Below are positions 8,864 to 17,202 of a stretch of DNA of 64,000 bases, one piece after another. Source of the stretch: Campylobacter concisus. GTDB taxonomy: Bacteria; Campylobacterota; Campylobacteria; Campylobacterales; Campylobacteraceae. The stretch lies in assembly GCF_003048905.1 (NCBI RefSeq), contig NZ_PIRO01000001.1:1-64000 (forward strand), given 5' to 3'. Position 1 is the first letter of the stretch. Each line of letters starts with the position of its first letter. The position numbers were made by a program, and so were the translations under genes. Below the pieces are notes generated by a model that was not told the origin of the DNA, made no database searches, and saw only the letters and a program-made list of their open reading frames with translations.

Positions 8864-10123
8864 ATGAACTTTTTAAATAGAATTTTTCTAGCAAAAGAGC
8901 TGGATCGGTGGCAAAGCGACGGTATAGTCGATAAAGAGACCGCTATAAAAATAGCAAATTTATACGACATCGATCCTGATGCTCATAGTGACAAGATAAG
9001 TTTTGTCTTAAAACTCGTAGCATATCTCTTTTTTGCGCTAGCCTTTTTTACGCTCGTTGGTGCAAACTGGGAAGAGATACCAAGACTAGGACGTTTAGCA
9101 CTTGTGTTGTTTGTACTTGGGCTTGTAAATTTTGGTGGAATTTACTATCTTGCAAAGGGAAAGGAAAATCTATCAACGGCGATGTTTTTTCTTGGAAATT
9201 TCTGCTTTGGTGCGGCGATTGCACTTATTGCCCAAATTTATAACATTAGCGATGAGCCAAGCGGTGGTATTTTGCTTTGGAGTATCGGAGCATTTGCGGT
9301 TTCTTTTGCTATTAAAAAAGGTGTGCTAGTAGCCCAAAGTCTTATCTTTGCGACAGTTTGGTTTTTTATGATAGCTTATCAGGGCGACTTTGGTTTTGGC
9401 TTTATCATTTTTATAGTACTTGGCGCATATACGCTTTACAAAGACGACTCAAAATGGCTTGCTTTTGTGCTTTTTATAGATATCTTTATATACATCATTT
9501 CATTTTGCGGTTACATTAGTGGTATTAGGGCGATATTTGATTATGGATTTTTGTTTGGACTTCCGATGGTTGCGATCGTATCGCTATCTTATGCGCTTTT
9601 ACTTATTAGTATTTCGCCGCTACTAGATAAATTCAGAGCAGGGCTTGGCGCATTTACAAAAGAATTTGGTAAAAATTTTGGCGTTTTTGTGTTGCTATTT
9701 TGTCTATTTTTATTTGAAGAAAGAAATTTATTTGAGGTTGGAGATGAAGAGTTTTGGTTTGTGAAGTCGTTTTTTAAAAGCAATTTTGGCTTTGTCTTTA
9801 TCCTATTTAGTGTTGCTTATTTTGCACTATTTTTTAAAGAAAAAAACAAGAGTGGTTTGCTGCTTGGGGCATTGCTCGTGTCGTTGCCATTTGTCTTTAG
9901 CTACGGGCCTGGCTACGCAAATATATTTTTTTCGCTCGCAAATATCATAACAGCTGCAGTCCTTATCAAAAAAGGTGAGTTAAAACTAGGTCTTTGTATG
10001 ATATTTTTGGTTGCGGCCGTGAGGTATTTCCAGCTAATAGGTGATTATATTGGTGCTACGGCGCTATTTATGGTATTTGCTTTCATAGTGCTAATTGTCG
10101 CTAGAAAAGGACGTAAAAAATGA
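8864..10123 (+). CDS. DUF2157 domain multi-pass membrane protein
   Basis: A 419-residue protein with a cytoplasmic N-terminal segment of about 45 residues (LDRWQSDGIVDKETAIKIANLY), typical of DUF2157, followed by about ten hydrophobic helices. The function of the family is unknown. It starts at ATG 8864 after a GAGAG element. It ends in ATGA, overlapping the next gene, with which it almost certainly forms a functional pair. It sits between nikR and hypB but has no obvious hydrogenase role. Confidence 0.8.
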   Translation: MNFLNRIFLAKELDRWQSDGIVDKETAIKIANLYDIDPDAHSDKISFVLKLVAYLFFALAFFTLVGANWEEIPRLGRLALVLFVLGLVNFGGIYYLAKGKENLSTAMFFLGNFCFGAAIALIAQIYNISDEPSGGILLWSIGAFAVSFAIKKGVLVAQSLIFATVWFFMIAYQGDFGFGFIIFIVLGAYTLYKDDSKWLAFVLFIDIFIYIISFCGYISGIRAIFDYGFLFGLPMVAIVSLSYALLLISISPLLDKFRAGLGAFTKEFGKNFGVFVLLFCLFLFEERNLFEVGDEEFWFVKSFFKSNFGFVFILFSVAYFALFFKEKNKSGLLLGALLVSLPFVFSYGPGYANIFFSLANIITAAVLIKKGELKLGLCMIFLVAAVRYFQLIGDYIGATALFMVFAFIVLIVARKGRKK

Positions 10124-10695
10124 AGATAAAAGTCTTAATAGTAGCTGTAATTTTTCAAATTTCGCTTATTGGCATTATGCTTGGCTACGCGCTTATGCCA
10201 CTTTATTTTGGACAAGAGGTAAGAGTAAGGGTAAGTCTTTACGATCCAAGAGATCTTTTTCGCGGAAATTATGTTGATTTAAACTATGAATTTTCAAATT
10301 TTCATTCAAGAAATTTTGACGAAAATGATAAAGATGACCGCTATATCGACCAATACGATGAGAGAGTAAGAGATGGGGCTAGAATTTATGCTGTTTTAAA
10401 GCCAGATGTTAATGGCACCTACAGCTTTGCTAAATTTAGTATAAGCAAGCCAGATAATGGAGTCTTTTTAGCTGGCAGATATGACGGTTACTCGCTCGTA
10501 AAATACGGCATAGAGCACTTTTATATGTCGCCTGATAGTGCAGCTAATACTGAAGATGAAATGAGAGAAGAAGACGTTGATGCGTATGCGGTTTTGATGG
10601 TGATGGATAATGGCAAAGCTAGACTAAAGGATCTAATAATCCAAAAGAATGCCCAAAAAAATAGTAAAAAACTACTTGGTGATGAAAAATTTTGA
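10120..10695 (+). CDS. GDYXXLXY domain membrane-anchored protein
   Basis: 191 residues with one N-terminal membrane segment (VLIVAVIFQISLIGIMLGYA) and a periplasmic domain holding the family signature in the form RGNYVDLNYEF. GDYXXLXY proteins are routinely encoded next to DUF2157/DUF4401 membrane proteins, as here with a 4-bp ATGA overlap. The molecular role of the pair is unknown. Two further conserved-looking stretches are VRVSLYDPRDLFRG, leading into the signature, and GRYDGYSLVKYGIEHFY. Confidence 0.82.
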   Translation: MKIKVLIVAVIFQISLIGIMLGYALMPLYFGQEVRVRVSLYDPRDLFRGNYVDLNYEFSNFHSRNFDENDKDDRYIDQYDERVRDGARIYAVLKPDVNGTYSFAKFSISKPDNGVFLAGRYDGYSLVKYGIEHFYMSPDSAANTEDEMREEDVDAYAVLMVMDNGKARLKDLIIQKNAQKNSKKLLGDEKF

Positions 10696-10896
10696 TAAGT
10701 TGGATGAGATTAGGCAAAAAGAGTAAAGTAAAATTAGTCAAAATTCTTGTGCAAATTTCATTTATATTTTTAAATTTAAATAAAAATTTAAATAAATTAA
10801 TTAATTTTGATCTATTTGCAAAAACTCCTAAATTTTAATTTTATTTTTAAATTTAAGAGTTAAAATCTCCATAAATTAATAAAAAAGGATGAAAAA
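10696..10896. other. AT-rich intergenic region before hypB
   Basis: About 200 bp of very AT-rich sequence with no coding frame. It contains the probable hypB promoter near its right end. No RNA gene or strong hairpin was seen. Confidence 0.7.
10861..10866 (+). promoter_or_regulatory. -10-like element for the hypBCDEA operon
   Basis: TAAAAT lies 30 bp before the hypB start and is followed by an AAGGAT ribosome binding site at 10885-10890. It is the best promoter candidate in the 200-bp gap that separates hypB from the upstream membrane-protein pair. Confidence 0.4.
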
Positions 10897-11709
10897 ATGT
10901 GTAAAGATTGCGGTTGTTCAATGGGTAATCACGCCCACGTTCACACTCACGCTGATGGCACCACTCACTCGCACCCACACACTCATGATGGATATACAGA
11001 TCACGCTCATGACGCGCACGAACATAGCCACGAGGCTCACGCACACCCTGTGCTAAACGAGAGTAAAACCATAGACGTGATAGAGAAAATTCTCTCTGAA
11101 AACGATAAAGAGGCCGCCCACAATAGAGCTCATCTTGATGAGAAAAAGATACTTTGTGTAAATTTAATGAGTAGTCCTGGTGCTGGTAAGACCACGCTTT
11201 TAGAAGCTATGATAAAGGCTGGTAAGTTTAAAATAGGCGTTGTAGAGGGCGATTTAGAGACAAATCAAGATGCTGATCGCATAGTAAAAGCTGGCGCAAA
11301 GGCTCATCAGATAAGCACAGGTCAGACCTGTCACTTGGACGCATTTATGGTGCATGAAGGGCTTCATCATTTGCCACTAAAAGAGCTTGATCTAGTCTTT
11401 ATAGAAAATGTTGGAAATTTAGTTTGCCCTGCAAGCTACGATGTTGGCTCGCACTTTAATGCTGTACTTCTTTCAGTGCCAGAGGGTGATGATAAGGTGA
11501 GCAAATATCCAGTGATGTTTAGGGCTGCTGACGTGCTTCTCATTACAAAAGCTTCGCTTGCACTACACTTTGACTTTGACATCGAGCGAGTGAAAAATGA
11601 CGCTAGAAAGCTAAATCCAAAGGTTGATATCTTTGTGATAGACAGCAAAACAGGCGAAGGCATCGATAAGTGGATAAGCTATTTGGAATTTAAAAAAGAG
11701 CTAAGATAA
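10897..11709 (+). CDS. hypB: Hydrogenase nickel incorporation GTPase HypB
   Basis: GTPase that delivers nickel to the hydrogenase large subunit with HypA. The 270-residue form has the N-terminal high-affinity motif C2-x2-C5-G-C7 and then a histidine-rich tract with 15 histidines between residues 12 and 50, suited to nickel storage. The P-loop SSPGAGKTT has K98. GDLETNQDADR and ENVGNLVCP follow, the latter holding a metal-site cysteine. AAGGAT precedes the ATG. Its stop overlaps the hypC start (TAATG). Confidence 0.97.
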   Translation: MCKDCGCSMGNHAHVHTHADGTTHSHPHTHDGYTDHAHDAHEHSHEAHAHPVLNESKTIDVIEKILSENDKEAAHNRAHLDEKKILCVNLMSSPGAGKTTLLEAMIKAGKFKIGVVEGDLETNQDADRIVKAGAKAHQISTGQTCHLDAFMVHEGLHHLPLKELDLVFIENVGNLVCPASYDVGSHFNAVLLSVPEGDDKVSKYPVMFRAADVLLITKASLALHFDFDIERVKNDARKLNPKVDIFVIDSKTGEGIDKWISYLEFKKELR

Positions 11710-11948
11710 TGTGCCTCTCGATCCCTTCAAAAGTAATAGAAATAGATGAAAATAACGTTGCCACCGTTGAGACTCTGGGTGTTACTAGAAAGGTAAGCCT
11801 AGATCTCATCTCTGAAGAGGTAAAAGTTGGCGAATATGTGCTGATCCACGTTGGTTACGCTATGCAAAAGATCGATACGCAGTTTGCGCTTGAGAGCTTA
11901 GAGGTCTATCAAAAGATCGCTGATGATATGAACGCGGGGAAAATTTGA
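11709..11948 (+). CDS. hypC: Hydrogenase assembly chaperone HypC
   Basis: 79-residue chaperone of the HypC/HupF family. It starts MCLSIPSKV, with the conserved C2 that contacts HypD and the iron ligands during assembly of Fe(CN)2CO. HVGYAMQKID is the conserved central strand. Stop-start overlaps with hypB (TAATG) and hypD (TGATG) indicate coupled translation. Confidence 0.96.
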   Translation: MCLSIPSKVIEIDENNVATVETLGVTRKVSLDLISEEVKVGEYVLIHVGYAMQKIDTQFALESLEVYQKIADDMNAGKI

Positions 11949-13036
11949 TGGATCTTATCAATGACTTTCGCGATAAAAATTTAATCCTAGCCCTTTCAAA
12001 GCTCATCCAAAAAGAGAGCACAAAGCCACTAAATATCATGGAAATTTGCGGCGGACACACGCATAGCATTATGAAATTTGCACTGCCAAGCTTAGTTGGA
12101 GAGCATATAAATTTCGTCCACGGACCAGGCTGTCCGGTCTGTGTGATGCCAAAGAGCCGCATAGACGAGGCCTGTAAGCTAGCTAGTATGGAGAATGTGA
12201 TCTTTTGCACGCTAGCTGATATGCTAAGAGTGCCTGGCTCAAAGACAAGCTTGCAAAAGCTTCGCGGCGAGGGACACGATATAAGGGCACTTTACACGCC
12301 ACTTGATGCGCTAAATATCGCTAAGCAAAATCCAGACAAAAAGGTCATATTTTTTGCGATCGGCTTTGAGACAACGACGCCGATGAGCGCAAACTTAGTT
12401 GAAAAAGTGGTGCAAGAGGGCATTAAAAATTTATATTTTCACATAAATCACGTAACCGTCCCAGCACCAGTTAGAGCTATAATGAGCGATGAAAACGTGA
12501 GGATAGACGCATTTTTGGGACCAAGTCACGTGAGCGTCATCACTGGAAGTAAAATTTATAAAGAGTTAGCGAGCGAATTTAAAAGACCAATCGCCATTAG
12601 TGGTTTTGAGCCACTTGATATCATGGCAAGTGTGCTAAATTTAGTCCGTCAGCAAAACGCAGGCACTTATGAAGTCTATAACGAGTACGCAAGGGCGGTC
12701 AAAGAAGAGGGCAACCTCAAGGCAAAAGAGCTCATAGCTAAGTATTTTGAGCCGTGCGACTTTGTCTGGAGAGGACTTGGCGAGATAGCGCAAAGCGGCA
12801 TGAAGCTAAAAGATGAGTTTGCCTATCTTGATGCTAGAGTGCAGTTTGACTGCAGTGTAGAGAGCGCTGGCGAGAGCAAGGCTTGCATTTGCGGGCAAAT
12901 TTTAAGAGGGTTAGCAAAGCCAACAGAGTGTAAAGTCTTTGGTAAAGTTTGCAATCCGCAAAATCCGATAGGATCGTGCATGGTCTCAAGCGAGGGCGCT
13001 TGTGCGGCATATTTTAAATATGCAAGAGTTGGTTAA
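11948..13036 (+). CDS. hypD: Hydrogenase Fe-ligand assembly protein HypD
   Basis: Iron-sulfur scaffold that, with HypC, assembles the Fe(CN)2CO unit. I use the ATG at 11948, which overlaps the hypC stop, rather than an in-frame TTG one codon earlier. The product is 362 residues. Conserved parts are CGGHTHSIMKF (C34), HGPGCPVCVMP (C62, C65), IGFETTTPM, and the C-terminal 4Fe-4S cysteines in CICGQILRG, CKVFGKVC and GSCMVSSEGAC. Confidence 0.96.
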   Translation: MDLINDFRDKNLILALSKLIQKESTKPLNIMEICGGHTHSIMKFALPSLVGEHINFVHGPGCPVCVMPKSRIDEACKLASMENVIFCTLADMLRVPGSKTSLQKLRGEGHDIRALYTPLDALNIAKQNPDKKVIFFAIGFETTTPMSANLVEKVVQEGIKNLYFHINHVTVPAPVRAIMSDENVRIDAFLGPSHVSVITGSKIYKELASEFKRPIAISGFEPLDIMASVLNLVRQQNAGTYEVYNEYARAVKEEGNLKAKELIAKYFEPCDFVWRGLGEIAQSGMKLKDEFAYLDARVQFDCSVESAGESKACICGQILRGLAKPTECKVFGKVCNPQNPIGSCMVSSEGACAAYFKYARVG

Positions 13037-13044
13037 GGAATTTA

Positions 13045-14037
13045 ATGAAAAAGATAATGCTAAGCCACGGCGGCGGCGGCGAGGAGATGAACTCGCTTAT
13101 AAACGAGACGATATTTAAAATTTTTGATAACGAAATTTTAAGGCAGAGCAACGACTCAGCGATACTAAATTTAAACGGCAAGATCGCATTTAGCTCTGAT
13201 AGCTTTGTGGTAACTCCTATTTTTTTTAACGGCGGCGACATCGGTAAGATCGCGGCTTGCGGTACGATAAACGACCTAGCGATGGTTGGAGCAAGTGCAA
13301 AATACCTAAGCTGCTCGCTCATCATCGAAGAGGGGCTTAGTATAGAAGAGCTCGAGCGTGTGCTTGGCTCGCTTGCAAAAACTTGCAAAGAGAGCGGCGT
13401 GAGCGTGGTTTGTGGCGATACAAAGGTCGTGCCAAAAGGCAAATGTGACAAAATTTTCATAAACACAGCAGGTATCGGCGAGATAGTTTGCGAGGGCGTG
13501 GAGCTTAAAAATTTAAAAGCAGGGGCAAAAATTTTAATCTCTGGAGATGTTGGCAGACACGGAGGCGTGGTGCTTGCTGCAAGAGAAGAATTTGAGCTTG
13601 GGCTTGATCTAAAAAGTGACTGCAAGAGCCTAAAAGAGGTTGTCTTAAAGCTATTTAGCGCTGGCATAAAACCACAAACTATGCGCGATGCGACTAGAGG
13701 CGGACTAAGTGCGGTGCTAAATGAGTGGGCTAAATTTAGCAAATTTGACATCTTGGTTTTTGAAGAAAATATCAAGGTCGCAGACGAAGTGATGGGCGTT
13801 TGTGAACTGTTTGGTTTTGAGCCTTATGAGCTTGCAAATGAGGGTACTTTTGTGATGGCGGTTGATGAGAGCCAGGCCGAGGATACACTTAAAATTTTAA
13901 GAGAATTTGATAAAAACGCGATGATAATAGGCGAGGTAATGGAGGCTAAAAACGAGCGCGTCATCATCGAAAACGCCTATAAATCAAGAAGATTTCTCGA
14001 GCCGCCAAAGGGCGAGCTACTACCAAGGATTTGCTAA
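13045..14037 (+). CDS. hypE: Carbamoyl dehydratase HypE
   Basis: AIR-synthase-like protein that dehydrates the carbamoyl group on its C-terminal cysteine to a thiocyanate and passes CN to HypCD. The 330-residue protein has the Gly-rich N-terminus LSHGGGGEEM, encoded by a CGG repeat. The ATP-binding GDTKVVP and DATRGGLSAVLNEW segments are present. The C-terminus is exactly PRIC, with C330 as acceptor. AAGGAA precedes the ATG. The stop overlaps the hypA start (TAATG). Confidence 0.97.
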   Translation: MKKIMLSHGGGGEEMNSLINETIFKIFDNEILRQSNDSAILNLNGKIAFSSDSFVVTPIFFNGGDIGKIAACGTINDLAMVGASAKYLSCSLIIEEGLSIEELERVLGSLAKTCKESGVSVVCGDTKVVPKGKCDKIFINTAGIGEIVCEGVELKNLKAGAKILISGDVGRHGGVVLAAREEFELGLDLKSDCKSLKEVVLKLFSAGIKPQTMRDATRGGLSAVLNEWAKFSKFDILVFEENIKVADEVMGVCELFGFEPYELANEGTFVMAVDESQAEDTLKILREFDKNAMIIGEVMEAKNERVIIENAYKSRRFLEPPKGELLPRIC

Positions 14038-14378
14038 TGCACGAGCTTAGTATCGTTCAAAATTTAGTTAGCCTTTGCGAGAAAAATGCCGCCAAAGAAA
14101 ACGCAAAAGAGATAAGCAAGATCGAGATAAAAGTTGGCCGTTTAAGCGGAGTGGAGCCTCATTATTTGCAGAGTGCATTTGATGTTTATAAGGCTGGCAC
14201 GATCTGCGAAAACGCTGAGCTTGTCATAAATTTACAAGGCATTGTGATCGAGTGTTTGGAGTGTGGATTTGGCGGGGAGCTTAATGAAAATGACTTCACC
14301 TGTCCAAAGTGTAAAAGCCAAAATTTAAAGGTAACTGACGGCGAGGATATGTATCTTATGCGCCTTGAGATGAAGTAA
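14037..14378 (+). CDS. hypA: Hydrogenase nickel chaperone HypA
   Basis: 113-residue nickel metallochaperone. The start is fixed at the ATG 14037 by the conserved MHE nickel site (H2, E3). An in-frame TTG two codons earlier would bury it. The zinc site is C73, C76, C89 and C92 (CLEC and CPKC). It overlaps the hypE stop and is the last gene of hypBCDEA, followed at once by a strong palindrome. Confidence 0.96.
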   Translation: MHELSIVQNLVSLCEKNAAKENAKEISKIEIKVGRLSGVEPHYLQSAFDVYKAGTICENAELVINLQGIVIECLECGFGGELNENDFTCPKCKSQNLKVTDGEDMYLMRLEMK

Positions 14379-14407
14379 ATTTTGCGTATTATAATACGCA
14401 AAATTTT
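14377..14407. terminator. 30-nt perfect palindrome, bidirectional terminator
   Basis: Bases 14377-14391 and 14392-14406 are exact reverse complements. The core is TTTTGCGTATT / AATACGCAAAA, flanked by A and T runs on both sides. It overlaps the hypA stop codon. The placement suits termination of the hyp operon on the plus strand and of the minus-strand AsmA-like gene. Confidence 0.7.
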
Positions 14408-14601
14408 ATGCTTTTTGTCAAAATATTTTAATAGCACTAGTATCAAAAAATAGCTACCAAAACCTTGATCTTTAGCTTTCGATATCCTTTTTACGCGCTT
14501 TGCGAGCCGAGGATAATAAAAATAATCAAAAATGAGCACCACTCTTGGCTTTAGAAGCAGCCAATAATTTTTCTATAATTTCCATGCGTTGCAGATTTAA
14601 A
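14408..14601 (-). other. Intergenic region with possible small coding remnant
   Basis: About 190 bp between hypA and the AsmA-like gene. On the minus strand a short frame from 14585 reads MEIIEKLLAASKAKSGAHF and stops. A second frame continues with DYFYYPRLAKRVKRISKAKD. The shift lies in a run of T. This may be a decayed small gene, but no ribosome binding site is seen and I do not recognise a family. Confidence 0.2.
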
Positions 14602-17202
14602 CTACTCAAATATCAAAAACGGAGCCTGAATCACGTTTCTTATTATCTTTAGTGGCGAGAGCAGGGCGTCTTGCAAGATCTGCGTTGAGTACTCTGGCTT
14701 ATCGGTAGTGCCACGTATGGCGATGACGGTTGAGAGCGAGCGGTCCTTGCCAAGGATTATTTGATTTACTAGTGGAATTTTATCAATGATACTGCTAGCA
14801 TCTTTTAGTAGCTTTAGCTCAAGGTCGATGTTTATCTTTTTACTCTTTAGATCGATCGTACCACGTCCGCCGATATCAGCACTTGTGCCTATCATTTCAA
14901 TCGCTAAAAACTCGATCATATCGCCATTTCTAGTGAGTAAAATTTTACCATTTTTAACGGTAAAGCCTTTGTCGTTAAAATCAGGTGTTTTAAAGCTAAG
15001 AAGCGATGGAACCGAGTTTAAAAAGCTAAGCAGTCTTTGATAAAAGATATAATCTTTTAAAAAAGTATCAAAAAATCTCACCTCAGCCTTGAAATTTTTC
15101 GTATTTTCTCCAAGCATTTTTAGGCGAAATTTACCGCCTTCAAAGCTCTTGATGCCAAAAAGGTCGTTGATAAATTCTCCGCTTATGTCGGTTGCGTCTA
15201 AATTTATACTCTTTTCATCGTTAAAATAGCCAACTCTTCCTTGCTGCGCCAGCCCATTTAGCGAGGTACTTTTGCCCTTTTTCTCGGCGCTAAAGCTAGC
15301 AAATGGCAAGGTCTTGTTTAGATCCCTTAAAATGATATCGCCATTTTTTGCTAAAAGCTCAAGCGGCGTACTTTGCTCGCTGGTTTTGTTATCGTCAAGC
15401 ACTAGCAAATTTAGATCTTTAGTTTTTACGTTTATGGCTTTTTCTTTTATGTCTAGGCTTAGCTTTTTACTTGCGCTATCTACCTTCACACCAGCTTTTG
15501 AGACTAAAATTTTAAGATCATCGTTTTCATATTTTGAGCCATTTTTATCTAAAAACGGCAAATCAAAGTTTGCCTCTTTGGCAAAAATTTCAAGATCAGT
15601 AAAATCCTTACTTTTTATACTAAGCTCATCAAAACCACGCACGCCGTTTTGCTTTAAAACAGGTGAGCTCTCTATGAAAAATTTACTATTTTTTGTTGAT
15701 ATTTTACTTTCACTGCCAAAGCTCATATCAAGCCCAAATGGCTCTATCTTAAGCAAAGTTTCACCAGCCTTGCTAAAGTCTAAAAATGCGCTAAATGGCT
15801 CATTTTTAAAGGTTAAAATTTCATCATTTTTCTCTTTTAGATCAAAGCTTTCTATCACGCCTTTTATCTCGCCAGTACTTTTTTGTAAATTTATATCAGC
15901 CTTAGCATTTGCTTTAAAAAACTCAAGCCCAAAGCCAGTAGCATCGATGTTTAAATTCGTCGTATTTATGAGCTTTACAAGGGCGCTTTTAGCATTAAAT
16001 TTACTTCCAACAATCTCTAAAACCGCGTCACTTAGCTTAAATTCTCCATTTGCAATGACGCTTTTTTCATCAAAATTTTCTAAGCTTTTCTCATCAAGCT
16101 TTATCAAAATTTTTAAGCTAGCATCCATTTTTCCGCTAAGCTGCCTTACTGGCACGATGATTTTATAGGCTTTTAATATCTCATTTATAGCTTCATCATA
16201 AATTGATTTTGTCTTTATAAGTAGCTCTAAATTTGCGCTTTTCTCATCAAAGATATTATTTATCACAACGCTTGAGCCATCAAGTTTTTTGCCCTTGTAA
16301 ATAGGCGAAATAAGATCAAATTTAAGCTTTGAGTTTTTAAGCGTGATATTTGCCTCGCCTACATTTACGGCAGGCAAGTCTTTTTCAAATTTAACAAGCA
16401 AATTTTTAGTATTTGCGGTGGCATTTAGATCATTTAGATAAAAGTCATTTTTAGCTAGATCAGCCTTGCCATTTATCTCTTTTAGCTCGTAATCATCAGC
16501 AACGATGTATCCATATATCCAGTTTTTAACTTCACCATTTAGCTCTATGCGTCTATCAAGCTCATCAATGAAGTTTTTAATGCTTCCAGCCTCGACATCG
16601 TAAGCTTTGTAGGTTAAAAATGTATCTTTTAGGGCAAAATTTAGCTTACCATGCAGCTCATGAGAAGTGAAATTTCCCTCAAATTTATAGTCATTTTTAT
16701 CAAAATCTGCACTCCCTTCGCCGCTAATGCTGACGTTAAAATCCTTAAAGCTTAAATTTCTAATACTAAAAAGGTCTATTCCGTCTTGCTGTTCGTTTTG
16801 GAATTTAATATCCACATTTAAATAAGGGCTATCAACAAAAAATATATCATCTAAAAATAGAATTTTTAGTTTAAAATCATCTCCTATTTGCACATTTTCA
16901 AGTGAAATTTCTTGAAAAATCGTATCTATAAAATCTACGCTTTTACTAAGATTTAAAAGGCGCTCATTGCTGCTTTTTTGCTTGCTCTCTTTCTTAAAAT
17001 TTGGAAGCCTTATCTGCTTTGCTCTTGCAATTATTTTTTTATCTAATTTTATATATAATTGCTCCAATTTTACGCCGTAAAACTCGAAATCGTTAATTTT
17101 TATGCCGTATTTTAAAAGTAAGATAAATGAAAGAATCAAGATGATAAAAAATTTTATGAAAAAGCCATATTTAGACATTTTTTTTGATATCGTAGCCATC
17201 AT
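14602..17202 (-). CDS. AsmA-like envelope protein
   Basis: 866-residue protein with one N-terminal membrane segment (residues about 14-32) and a long region of beta-rich repeats ending in an AsmA-like C-terminal domain (GRGTIDLKSKKINIDLELKLLKDAS, positions about 770-795). This resembles the YhdP/AsmA group of bridge-like proteins thought to move phospholipids between the inner and outer membranes. Assignment is by overall pattern. TTAGGA precedes two adjacent ATG codons at 17202 and 17199, so the gene starts inside the 5' end of mltG on the other strand. Confidence 0.72.
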   Translation of the reverse strand: MMATISKKMSKYGFFIKFFIILILSFILLLKYGIKINDFEFYGVKLEQLYIKLDKKIIARAKQIRLPNFKKESKQKSSNERLLNLSKSVDFIDTIFQEISLENVQIGDDFKLKILFLDDIFFVDSPYLNVDIKFQNEQQDGIDLFSIRNLSFKDFNVSISGEGSADFDKNDYKFEGNFTSHELHGKLNFALKDTFLTYKAYDVEAGSIKNFIDELDRRIELNGEVKNWIYGYIVADDYELKEINGKADLAKNDFYLNDLNATANTKNLLVKFEKDLPAVNVGEANITLKNSKLKFDLISPIYKGKKLDGSSVVINNIFDEKSANLELLIKTKSIYDEAINEILKAYKIIVPVRQLSGKMDASLKILIKLDEKSLENFDEKSVIANGEFKLSDAVLEIVGSKFNAKSALVKLINTTNLNIDATGFGLEFFKANAKADINLQKSTGEIKGVIESFDLKEKNDEILTFKNEPFSAFLDFSKAGETLLKIEPFGLDMSFGSESKISTKNSKFFIESSPVLKQNGVRGFDELSIKSKDFTDLEIFAKEANFDLPFLDKNGSKYENDDLKILVSKAGVKVDSASKKLSLDIKEKAINVKTKDLNLLVLDDNKTSEQSTPLELLAKNGDIILRDLNKTLPFASFSAEKKGKSTSLNGLAQQGRVGYFNDEKSINLDATDISGEFINDLFGIKSFEGGKFRLKMLGENTKNFKAEVRFFDTFLKDYIFYQRLLSFLNSVPSLLSFKTPDFNDKGFTVKNGKILLTRNGDMIEFLAIEMIGTSADIGGRGTIDLKSKKINIDLELKLLKDASSIIDKIPLVNQIILGKDRSLSTVIAIRGTTDKPEYSTQILQDALLSPLKIIRNVIQAPFLIFE
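17054..17059 (+). promoter_or_regulatory. -10 element for mltG inside the AsmA-like gene
   Basis: TATAAT lies 82 bp before the preferred mltG start, within the antisense strand of the AsmA-like coding sequence. It is the best promoter candidate for mltG, whose 5' end overlaps that gene. Confidence 0.4.

Noticed and set aside
13066..13084. CGG repeat as a variable microsatellite
   Set aside because: It encodes the conserved glycine loop at the HypE N-terminus and is short and in frame.
13014..13775. A 253-residue minus-strand frame opposite hypE
   Set aside because: It is Ser/Pro/Leu-rich low-complexity translation of the hypE antisense strand; hypE is complete and conserved.
15272..16168. 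A 298-residue plus-strand frame inside the AsmA-like gene
   Set aside because: Composition is an antisense shadow (Ser/Phe/Leu/Lys-rich, no domain, no ribosome binding site).
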